A stretch of 7,185 nucleotides of DNA from Burkholderiales bacterium (GTDB taxonomy: Bacteria > Pseudomonadota > Gammaproteobacteria > Burkholderiales > Burkholderiaceae_C), in NCBI GenBank assembly GCA_947448105.1, contig CANFNE010000128.1, positions 1-7,185 on the forward strand, read 5' to 3'. Shown piece after piece: positions 1 through 6,070 of this stretch. Positions within the stretch are counted from its first letter, which is position 1. Every line of letters begins with the position of its first letter. The notes beneath the pieces were generated by a model, which saw only the letters and a program-made list of their open reading frames with translations, made no database searches and was not told the origin of the DNA. Made by a program: the position numbers and the translations under genes.

Positions 1-2
1 CG

Positions 3-698
3 CAGCCTGGCTTTGGCGTGCCGTTGTACGCCCCGCCCATAGGCCTGACCAGCCGCAAGCCCTGGTACACGCGCCAGGAAATGGACACGCTGCCCGAAGC
101 CCAGGCCGCCCTCAAAGGCCGGGCCGTGGCCTATGTGGCCGACCCGGTGGACGCCATGATTTTGCAAATCCAGGGCTCCGGGCGCATGCGCGTGTTGCAA
201 GCCGATGGAAGCAGCCGCACCTCGCGCCTGGCCTTTGCCGGCACCAACGAGCAGCCCTACAAGAGCGTAGGCAAATGGCTGCTCGACCAGGGCTTGGTGA
301 AAGACGCCTCCTGGCCCGGCATCAAAGCGTGGCTGGCGCAAAACCCGCAGCGCCAGCAAGAGCTGCTGTGGAGCAATCCGCGCATGGTGTTCTTTCGCGA
401 AGAGCCGCTGGGCGACATGGATGCCGACTACGGCCCGCGCGGTGCGCAGGGCGTGGCGCTCACCGCCGGGCGCTCGATTGCCATTGACCCGGGAAGCATG
501 CCCTACGGCACGCCGGTGTGGCTGGTGTCTGCGGGCGCGCAAACGCAGTTGCAAAAGCTGGTGATTGCCCAAGACACCGGCAGTGCTATTACCGGCGCCG
601 TGCGCGCCGACTACTTTGCGGGCTGGGGCGCGCAGGCGGGTGAGCTGGCCGGGCGGCTCAAGCAGCCGCTGCAGATGTGGGTGTTGTGGCCGAAGTGA
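3..698 (+). CDS. mltA: Membrane-bound lytic murein transglycosylase A (MltA), 3' part, 5' end outside window
   Basis: MltA cleaves the beta-1,4 bond between MurNAc and GlcNAc in peptidoglycan, forming 1,6-anhydroMurNAc. It is normally an outer-membrane lipoprotein facing the periplasm. The reading frame is already open at base 3 (codons reading QPGFG, then a GTG at 18), so the true start, signal peptide and N-terminal part lie upstream. About 231 residues are visible. The segment with PLYAPP and KPWYTRQEMD, then ADPVDAMILQIQGSG, matches the MltA core. The C-terminal 3D domain follows, with its three Asp residues in IAIDPGSMPYGTPVW, IAQDTGSA and RADYFAGWG. The Asp at 573-575 (QDTG) aligns with the catalytic Asp308 of E. 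coli MltA, from memory of that protein. The ending WVLWPK is typical of the family. The last 41 bases overlap the convergent regulator gene, and no terminator is visible between the two. Confidence 0.93.
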   Translation, partial: QPGFGVPLYAPPIGLTSRKPWYTRQEMDTLPEAQAALKGRAVAYVADPVDAMILQIQGSGRMRVLQADGSSRTSRLAFAGTNEQPYKSVGKWLLDQGLVKDASWPGIKAWLAQNPQRQQELLWSNPRMVFFREEPLGDMDADYGPRGAQGVALTAGRSIAIDPGSMPYGTPVWLVSAGAQTQLQKLVIAQDTGSAITGAVRADYFAGWGAQAGELAGRLKQPLQMWVLWPK

Positions 699-2577
699 AG
701 CCTGGCGTGCCAGCGCTGCGGCTTGGCACCACACTGTCTTTGAGCGCACCCAGGATCGCTTTCCAGTGCGAAAACAAGAGAAAGTGGCCCGCGCCTGGCA
801 CCCGTTGCAGCACAGCACCCGGTACCAAGGCGGCCAACCGCTGGCCCGCCTGCCAATGCACTTGCGGGTCAGCGTCGCCGTGCCATACGGTGGTGGGGAA
901 TGCCCACGCCGGGTAGTCGGTTTTCCAGGTTTGAAAAACGGCCAGCATCTCGGCCTGCGCACACTTCGCGCCGTTTTTCGCGGCTTTTTGCAAAGTGCGG
1001 GCGCGCTGCGCCCTGAACTGCGGGTCATTGACGACGGCGCTTGCCGGCTCTTTGGACAACTCGTTATCGATGACGGTAAATACATTGCGCAGTACCGCGC
1101 TGACTACGGCGCGCAAGGTTGGGAGCAGAAGACGCGGTGTGTAAAAGGCCACGCCCATCAGAAACGCACCGTCGCCCGCGTAATGGCGCAAGTCCCGGAT
1201 GCCTGCGACCGGTGCCGGTGGCGAGGCCAGGCTTAAGGCTCGCACGCGGTTCGGCATGGCGCGGGCCAACTCCAGTGCATACGGCGCCCCAAATTGCCAA
1301 GAAACAACACCGAAGGTCTCGATCCCTAGATGGCGTAGAAGATGCGCAACATCAGCGGGCCAGTCGGCAATGGTGCGCGCAGCAAGGTAGTCCGAGTCGC
1401 CGCAACCTGGACGCTCGGGGATCAGCAGCCGAATGCCCAAGGCCCGCAAGTGCGATGCATCAGGGTGACGCTCATGGCCTGAGCCGATAAACCCGTGGCA
1501 CAGCAGCACCGGCCAACCCTGTGGGTCGCCGCTGTCAGACCAGGCCATCCAACGCCCGTCGGGCAAGCGCATGCCCTGGCCCTTTGGCAGCGTGTCCATG
1601 TCGCCCAAGGCCGCCTGCGGCGCGGCGCGCCGGGGCTGCATGCGGCGGCTTTGCGGCCCCATGTCCAGCCACAAGGGGCTGGCGTAAATGGCTTGTAGCA
1701 ACTCGGACTGGCGTTTCACGCCGACCTTGTAAAACACTTTTTTGAGTTGTGTCTTCGCGGTGTTTGGGCTCACCCCCAGCGCCTTGGCTGCATCCTCCAT
1801 GCTGTGTCCCAAAGCCAATTGCTGTGTGAGCCGCGCCTCGGCCGGGCTCAGGCCAAAGAACCCCTTCAGCCCGCCTTCGGACAAGGCGCGGCTTCCTGGG
1901 CTGGCAGCCAGCACCATGGCGCGGCTTTCGCCTGCGGCTTGCCCAAAGCGGCTGACCCACAGCGACAAACCGCTGGATGCGTCGGCCTGGGTTTGCGTTG
2001 GGCCGGGCGTGCGTTCGGACCCGGCAAGGGCCGCACGGCTTGGCCCCAAGCGCAGACAGGCGTGGTCTTGCTGGCGGCCCAGCACGCGCGCAATCGCGCC
2101 GGCCAAAGCGTCTGCGGGCATAGATGCCAAATGCCCCGCCTGCAGGCACAGGCCGCTGCCTGTTTGCGCCAGCGAGAGCATGGCGCGGTTCATGCTGATG
2201 GCCTTTCCCTGGGCGTCCACGATGGCCATGCCCAAAGGCAACCGGTCCATCACGCGCTCCAGCAAATCGCGCTCAATTTCGATGTCTTGGAGTTCCTGCT
2301 GCATGCGCTGGCTGCGCGCAAAGTGGGGCTCCAGGCAGGCCCACAAATACTGCTGCGCGTCACTGTTGGCCAGCGACAAGGCAGACGCGAGGTCGATGGT
2401 GCGCGCTATATCCAAGCCTGCCGCCGGTATCGCGCGCGTCGCATCTTGCGGCGCGACGATCAAGCCCGCCATGCCTTCGAGCAACTGCGGCCAGAGGCTT
2501 TCGTCCGAGGCAGTTTCATAAATCAGCCCGATCACGAGGGAGAGCTGCTCGGCAAAGCGGGGCGTGGGTGTGTCCAT
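658..2577 (-). CDS. LuxR-type HTH regulator fused to a C-terminal alpha/beta-hydrolase domain with a degenerate nucleophile
   Basis: This is a predicted cytoplasmic DNA-binding regulator of 639 residues; no signal peptide or membrane segment is seen. Residues 1-100 resemble the N-terminal region of LuxR-family regulators of Burkholderiales (LIYETASDESLWP). Residues 105-220 look PAS-like (LPLGMAIVDAQGKAISMNRAM). Residues 242-300 form a GerE/LuxR helix-turn-helix (LSPAEARLTQQLALG, then GVSPNTAKTQLKKVFYKVGV). After a linker, residues 340-612 form an alpha/beta hydrolase: oxyanion HG at 361-362, ERPGCGDSD at 388-395, acid Asp570 in HGDADP and His598 in PGAGH. The nucleophile elbow, normally G-x-S-x-G, reads S-W-Q-F-G at 426-430. 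Gln428 (bases 1294-1296, TTG on the plus strand, CAA in sense) therefore replaces the catalytic Ser. LuxR proteins usually end with the HTH, so a hydrolase after it is unusual. The ATG at 2577 is chosen because the N-terminus matches family starts; no good Shine-Dalgarno precedes it. The target genes and ligand are unknown. Domain calls are firm; loss of catalysis is inferred. Confidence 0.88.
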   Translation of the reverse strand: MDTPTPRFAEQLSLVIGLIYETASDESLWPQLLEGMAGLIVAPQDATRAIPAAGLDIARTIDLASALSLANSDAQQYLWACLEPHFARSQRMQQELQDIEIERDLLERVMDRLPLGMAIVDAQGKAISMNRAMLSLAQTGSGLCLQAGHLASMPADALAGAIARVLGRQQDHACLRLGPSRAALAGSERTPGPTQTQADASSGLSLWVSRFGQAAGESRAMVLAASPGSRALSEGGLKGFFGLSPAEARLTQQLALGHSMEDAAKALGVSPNTAKTQLKKVFYKVGVKRQSELLQAIYASPLWLDMGPQSRRMQPRRAAPQAALGDMDTLPKGQGMRLPDGRWMAWSDSGDPQGWPVLLCHGFIGSGHERHPDASHLRALGIRLLIPERPGCGDSDYLAARTIADWPADVAHLLRHLGIETFGVVSWQFGAPYALELARAMPNRVRALSLASPPAPVAGIRDLRHYAGDGAFLMGVAFYTPRLLLPTLRAVVSAVLRNVFTVIDNELSKEPASAVVNDPQFRAQRARTLQKAAKNGAKCAQAEMLAVFQTWKTDYPAWAFPTTVWHGDADPQVHWQAGQRLAALVPGAVLQRVPGAGHFLLFSHWKAILGALKDSVVPSRSAGTPGFTSATTPTSAAAA

Positions 2578-2611
2578 GGTGGGCGTAGTGGTGTTGCGGC
2601 AGGAGGGGCTA

Positions 2612-2627
2612 TCACCTATACGGGTGA
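2612..2627. promoter_or_regulatory. 16-bp imperfect inverted repeat, possible operator
   Basis: The sequence TCACCTATACGGGTGA has perfect 5-bp arms (TCACC and GGTGA) around a 6-base centre containing TA; 12 of 16 positions are symmetric. It lies 35 bases upstream of the regulator start codon and 128 bases upstream of the lipoprotein start. Its size would suit a dimeric helix-turn-helix protein such as the adjacent LuxR-type regulator. That is inferred only from position and symmetry, and a dyad of this size can also arise by chance. Confidence 0.3.
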
Positions 2628-2742
2628 ATTGTTGCTATTTTCATATGTTTATCGTTTTTGTGTAGAACTTTTTAACCCTACCAGAACCTACATTTTTCCT
2701 GTCGCTTCCGCGTGGAAAGCGCGACCTTTGTTCACAAATTTG

Positions 2743-2748
2743 AAAGGT
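2743..2748 (+). promoter_or_regulatory. Ribosome binding site that sets the lipoprotein start
   Basis: AAAGGT lies 6 bases before the ATG at 2755. The reading frame is open upstream as far as 1747, but this site, together with the signal peptide that begins at 2755, fixes the start here. Confidence 0.65.
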
Positions 2749-2754
2749 AATTTC

Positions 2755-4575
2755 ATGAAAAATGGTTTATTCGTGTTGGGCTGCATCAGTCTGGCGGTGT
2801 TGGTGGGGTGTGGGGGCTCGGGCAGCAGTAGTTCTGATGACATTTTGGGCGGCAATGGCAATAGCCTCACTATTTCCGGCACGGCTGCTTCTGGAGCGGC
2901 CATCAGCGGCGGCAAGGTGGAATATGTCTGCGCAAGCGGTACAGGTACGGGTACAACGGTCTCTGACGGAACCTACAAAGTCACTGTCAGTGGCGGCACG
3001 CTGCCCTGTCTTGGCCAGGTCACGGCCAGCGATAAAAGCGTTTATCACACCCTAATTGCCGCCGACAGCAGCGGGGCCACCACCGCAACCGCCAACATCA
3101 CCCCTATGACCGAGCTGGTGTTGGCCAGCGTGGCGGGCACCGATACCAGCACCTACTACGCCAGCTTCACGTCAATGTCGAAAGAGAACAAGACTACTGC
3201 CGTCACCACCGCTAAGGTGGATGCTGCCCAAATAGATGTCAAGGCAACCTTAAGCGACGCCGGAATCACGACGCTGGGCGATACCGACTTGCTCAAGGGC
3301 ACCCTCAAGCCCGGCAGCAGCACGGATACTTACGACAAGGCGCTGGAAACCTTGAAGACCAATTTGGCGACCGGCGGCTCCGACATCAAGACCCTCAGCA
3401 CCACGGTGGCAGCCTCCTCTGCTGCGAGCGCTGGCGCAAGCGCAAGTACGGGCACAGGGGCCACGTCAAGTACAACGTCTTCAACGGATACCGGTAACTT
3501 GCCCGCTAGCTTGCAGCTCAAGCCCAAAGCGGATAGCTGTGCGGCCCTGCGCAGCACGACGTACCGTTACGTCAGTCATTACGGTACCGACCGCGTGACC
3601 CTGGATGCGGAAAAGCTTACCGGAACCAATCAAGACGGCCAAACCTCCTATTTGAAAGCCGTTGAAAACGATCCATGCCACTTCCAGCTATTTAGCAATC
3701 GGACCTTTTCTGACACATCGCCTGTAGATCTTATGGTCTCACCCTCGGGCTTTGGCGTCTTGCGTTCCATCGACGGTCCGAATTCCGGCCATCCAAGTTT
3801 GGCTGTACTTTTTCCCGAGCAGAAAGGGTTAAACACCCTGGCCAATGCCGCGGGCAAGTTCAACGCGCTGTCCTTAGAGGCGACCAGTACTTCAGGCAGC
3901 TACGCCGGGCATCTGATTCAAATCGAGTTGGGCAGCACCGGTACCGCCAGCAGTTTGACGTATTGCGGTGTCAATAACGACTGGGATACCTCCAAGTGCC
4001 TGTCGCTCACTAGCACAGAGGCCGCCAAAGCCGTCGGCACCCTCAGCGTAAACACCGACGACAACGGCTACTACATCACGGAGCAAGGCAAAACTGCACC
4101 CGGCGGCAAGCGCTTTGTCTACAAAACCGGCTCGGGTGACATCGTGGCCGTCACCACATGGAACGACCACAGCTTTGACATCGCCACCAAACAACGCACC
4201 TTGTCCGCGCCGGTAGTGAGCGCCACCGGCACTAACTCCTGGACTCTCGCGCAGGACAGCACCTTGGTTGCCAAGCCGCTCACATCGAGCACGACCACCA
4301 TTGTCTCGGTGGCTGACGCCACGCTGGTTACCACTAGTTTTGTGCGTACCACCGTCACCACGGGTTTGTCTCCTACAGATTTGCATTCGGAAACGCTGGC
4401 CAACAACACGCCCTATAACGGCTTTCGATTGCGCGCGGCGGGCACCGATACCAGCGTCACGCCCAACCAGTCCGATAGCAGGCACGTCCAGTTGCCCCTC
4501 AAAGGCGTGGGCGTCACGGTTAGTCTGAACGAGACCAGCAAGCGCTTTCAGCTTTCAGTGAATAAACCCAACTGA
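2755..4575 (+). CDS. Secreted Ser/Thr/Gly-rich lipoprotein of unknown function
   Basis: This gene encodes 606 residues and the function is not recognised. The N-terminus is a lipoprotein signal peptide: Lys2, a hydrophobic stretch at 5-17 and the lipobox LVGC with the lipidated Cys19. Gly at +2 does not signal inner-membrane retention, so the outer membrane is likely. A GGSGSSSSDD tether follows. Residues 37-95 look like a small beta-sandwich module (LTISGTAASGAAISGGKVEYVC). Residues 115-215 appear mainly helical. Residues 216-250 (bases 3400-3504) are a low-complexity Ala/Ser/Thr/Gly linker. Residues 251-606 look beta-rich. Apart from Cys10 and Cys19 there are six Cys (59, 85, 262, 308, 404, 415), which fall naturally into three neighbouring pairs, consistent with periplasmic or surface disulfides. 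A GGTACR hexamer is repeated three times in tandem at 2938-2955 and encodes GTGTGT. Codon use looks less GC-biased than in the neighbours. A terminator follows 52 bases after the stop, so it is probably transcribed alone. Confidence 0.85.
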   Translation: MKNGLFVLGCISLAVLVGCGGSGSSSSDDILGGNGNSLTISGTAASGAAISGGKVEYVCASGTGTGTTVSDGTYKVTVSGGTLPCLGQVTASDKSVYHTLIAADSSGATTATANITPMTELVLASVAGTDTSTYYASFTSMSKENKTTAVTTAKVDAAQIDVKATLSDAGITTLGDTDLLKGTLKPGSSTDTYDKALETLKTNLATGGSDIKTLSTTVAASSAASAGASASTGTGATSSTTSSTDTGNLPASLQLKPKADSCAALRSTTYRYVSHYGTDRVTLDAEKLTGTNQDGQTSYLKAVENDPCHFQLFSNRTFSDTSPVDLMVSPSGFGVLRSIDGPNSGHPSLAVLFPEQKGLNTLANAAGKFNALSLEATSTSGSYAGHLIQIELGSTGTASSLTYCGVNNDWDTSKCLSLTSTEAAKAVGTLSVNTDDNGYYITEQGKTAPGGKRFVYKTGSGDIVAVTTWNDHSFDIATKQRTLSAPVVSATGTNSWTLAQDSTLVAKPLTSSTTTIVSVADATLVTTSFVRTTVTTGLSPTDLHSETLANNTPYNGFRLRAAGTDTSVTPNQSDSRHVQLPLKGVGVTVSLNETSKRFQLSVNKPN

Positions 4576-4587
4576 GCGGTGCCCGGT

Positions 4588-4599
4588 GCGCAGCTGCGC
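4588..4599. repeat. 12-bp perfect palindrome downstream of the lipoprotein gene
   Basis: GCGCAGCTGCGC is a perfect palindrome between the lipoprotein stop codon and the terminator. It has no loop or T-run, so it is not itself a terminator. Its role is unknown and it may be chance in GC-rich DNA. Confidence 0.4.
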
Positions 4600-4627
4600 G
4601 TCTTGGCTAGGTACACTGACTTGCCCC

Positions 4628-4658
4628 AAGGCTCGCCCGTTCCGGCGGGCCTTTTTTT
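4628..4658 (+). terminator. Intrinsic (Rho-independent) terminator of the lipoprotein gene
   Basis: AAGGCTCGCC (4628-4637) pairs with GGCGGGCCTT (4644-4653) to form a 10-bp stem with one G-U wobble and a 6-base loop CGTTCC. The T-run covers 4652-4658; its first two bases close the stem and five T remain after it. No T-run follows on the other strand, so it acts only rightward. It ends 9 bases before the first possible ATG (4668) of the next gene. Confidence 0.88.
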
Positions 4659-4697
4659 GCAAGCCACATGCCTCACAACACCGAAAAATTGCTTTGC

Positions 4698-5969
4698 ATG
4701 GCGCTGACCACGCACCACCCCAAAAGCTTCCCCCAATCCGCCCCCTCCGGCGCCTTGGCCGACATCGCCCAGCGCGGCTGGCACGTGCTGGACGACGACC
4801 TGGCCTATCCGATTGCCGTGCTGCGCCGCAGCGCGCTCATGCACAACCTGCGCTGGATGCAAGCGTTTGCCGACCGCAAGGGCGTGCGCTTTGCGCCGCA
4901 TGGCAAGACCACCATGTCGCCCGAGCTGTTTGCGTTGCAGCTCGCTGCGGGCGCCTGGGGCCTGACCTTTGCCACCGTGTTCCAGCTCAGCGTGGGCGTG
5001 GCGGCGGGCGTACAGCGGGCCATCATTGCCAACCAGGTGCTGGGCGCAGCGGATCTGGCCGGGCTGCAGCACCTGCTGCGCCACAACCCCGGTTTGCAGG
5101 TATGGTTTTTGGTCGATTCGCTGGCGCAGCTGCGCCTGATTGAACAATGGGCGGCGACGCAAACCCAGCTGGAGCCCTTTGACGTGCTGCTGGAAATGGG
5201 CATTGCGGGTCAGCGCACCGGCTGCCGCAGCCTGGAAGAGGCACTGGCCTTGGCCCAGGCGCTGGCTGCCTCGCCCGCCGTGCGCTTGGGGGGCGTGGAG
5301 TGCTACGAGGGCCACGCCGCCGTGTGCGACCCCACGCTTGACCCGGTGCAGGTGAGCGACTTGGTGCGTCGCGTGCTGGAGGTAGCCCGCGCCTGCGACG
5401 CAAACGGCTGGTTTGCCCCCGGCGAGATCGTGCTCTCGGCCGGTGGATCGGCCGTGTTTGATCTGGTGCTGCCGCTCTTGCAGGCCCAGGGCCTCTCGCA
5501 ACCCGTGTGCGGTGTGCTGCGCTCGGGCTGCTATCTGGCGCACGACCACGAACATTACCGCCACTACCTGCGCCTGGTCGAGCAGCGCCAAGGGCTGCTT
5601 GACTCGCTCTTGCCTGCGCTTGAAGTCTGGGCGCTGGTGCAGTCCGTGCCCGAGCCGGGCCTGGCGCTGCTGACTTGCGGCAAGCGCGACATTTCTTATG
5701 ACCTGGCGCTGCCCACGGTGCAGTGGCACGCTGCGCCCCAGGTGCGCCGCCTGCAAGACGCGCGAAGCCCGCCGCCCGACTGGCGCATCACCGCCCTGAA
5801 CGACCAGCACGCCTACCTGCGCTTTGACCCCGCAGGTCGTGTGCCCGCCGTGGGCGACCGCGTGGCACTCGGTCTGTCGCACCCCTGCACCACCTTTGAC
5901 AAATGGCGCTGGATGCCGTTGATCGAAGACGACGGCGCCGTCTCCGGGGCGATACACACCTGTTTTTGA
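4698..5969 (+). CDS. D-serine dehydratase / D-threonine aldolase-like PLP enzyme (D-amino acid deaminase)
   Basis: This is a fold-type III (alanine racemase-like) PLP enzyme of the DSD1 / D-threonine aldolase group. Members remove water and ammonia from D-serine, D-threonine or D-threo-3-hydroxyaspartate to give a 2-oxoacid in the cytoplasm, or cleave D-threonine. Numbering from the ATG at 4698 (423 residues), the PLP lysine is Lys70 in PHGKTTMSPEL. LSAGGSAVFD (246-255) is likely a phosphate-binding loop. The C-terminal HPCTTFDKW carries His395 and Cys397, which match the metal (zinc) ligands of eukaryotic-type D-serine dehydratase. This favours dehydratase/deaminase over plain racemase; the exact substrate is not readable. 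An upstream in-frame ATG at 4668 would add 10 residues (MPHNTEKLLC). It lies only 9 bases past the terminator T-run, and those residues do not look like family sequence, so 4698 is preferred. Neither ATG has a clear Shine-Dalgarno. The oxidoreductase gene follows on the same strand. Confidence 0.85.
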   Translation: MALTTHHPKSFPQSAPSGALADIAQRGWHVLDDDLAYPIAVLRRSALMHNLRWMQAFADRKGVRFAPHGKTTMSPELFALQLAAGAWGLTFATVFQLSVGVAAGVQRAIIANQVLGAADLAGLQHLLRHNPGLQVWFLVDSLAQLRLIEQWAATQTQLEPFDVLLEMGIAGQRTGCRSLEEALALAQALAASPAVRLGGVECYEGHAAVCDPTLDPVQVSDLVRRVLEVARACDANGWFAPGEIVLSAGGSAVFDLVLPLLQAQGLSQPVCGVLRSGCYLAHDHEHYRHYLRLVEQRQGLLDSLLPALEVWALVQSVPEPGLALLTCGKRDISYDLALPTVQWHAAPQVRRLQDARSPPPDWRITALNDQHAYLRFDPAGRVPAVGDRVALGLSHPCTTFDKWRWMPLIEDDGAVSGAIHTCF

Positions 5970-6055
5970 CTTGACTACACTGCGCGCCAGACGCAGCCCT
6001 CCTATCCGGACGCGGCTGCATTGACGGCTGCCCACAAGGCGGCTCCACCACCTTC

Positions 6056-6060
6056 AGGAG
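6056..6060 (+). promoter_or_regulatory. Ribosome binding site of the oxidoreductase gene
   Basis: AGGAG lies 10 bases before the ATG at 6071 and supports that start. The rest of the 101-base gap (5970-6070) holds a weak 6-bp inverted repeat, GCAGCC at 5993-5998 against GGCTGC at 6014-6019, with no T-run. No terminator separates this gene from the deaminase gene, so co-transcription is possible. Confidence 0.6.
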
Positions 6061-6070
6061 ACTTCTGACC

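Larger units (their letters stand above)
2578..2754. promoter_or_regulatory. Divergent intergenic region between the regulator and the lipoprotein gene
   Basis: This 177-base stretch lies between the two divergent start codons and must hold the promoters or leaders of both genes. It is clearly richer in A and T than the flanking genes, with T-runs around 2637-2674 and 2692-2697. No pair of good -35 and -10 boxes with 16-18 base spacing could be assigned on either strand, so the promoters are not placed. Seen directly are a 16-bp imperfect dyad at 2612-2627 and a ribosome binding site for the lipoprotein at 2743-2748. The regulator side has no recognisable Shine-Dalgarno. Confidence 0.55.

Noticed and set aside
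565..1236. Plus-strand open frame of 223 codons across the mltA end and the regulator 3' half
   Set aside because: It overlaps two recognised genes in other frames and looks like Arg/Cys-rich random translation.
1747..2754. In-frame upstream extension of the lipoprotein reading frame (336 more codons)
   Set aside because: It runs antisense through the regulator gene and across the intergenic region. The signal peptide, lipobox and ribosome binding site place the real start at 2755.
2938..2955. Three tandem GGTACR hexamers as a possible regulatory or phase-variation repeat
   Set aside because: It lies in frame inside the lipoprotein coding sequence, the unit length is a multiple of three, and it simply encodes a Gly-Thr run.
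3892..4485. Minus-strand open frame of 197 codons opposite the lipoprotein gene
   Set aside because: No motif or ribosome binding site was noted; it is best explained as a shadow of the lipoprotein coding sequence.
5971..5981. TTGACT followed by TACACT as a possible promoter for the oxidoreductase gene
   Set aside because: The two hexamers overlap by one base and cannot form a -35/-10 pair; no partner box at 16-18 bases was found for either.
4548..6035. Long minus-strand open frame of 495 codons opposite the deaminase gene
   Set aside because: It is fully antisense to a well-recognised PLP enzyme, is rich in His, Gln and Arg as expected for shadows of GC-rich genes, and shows no known domain.
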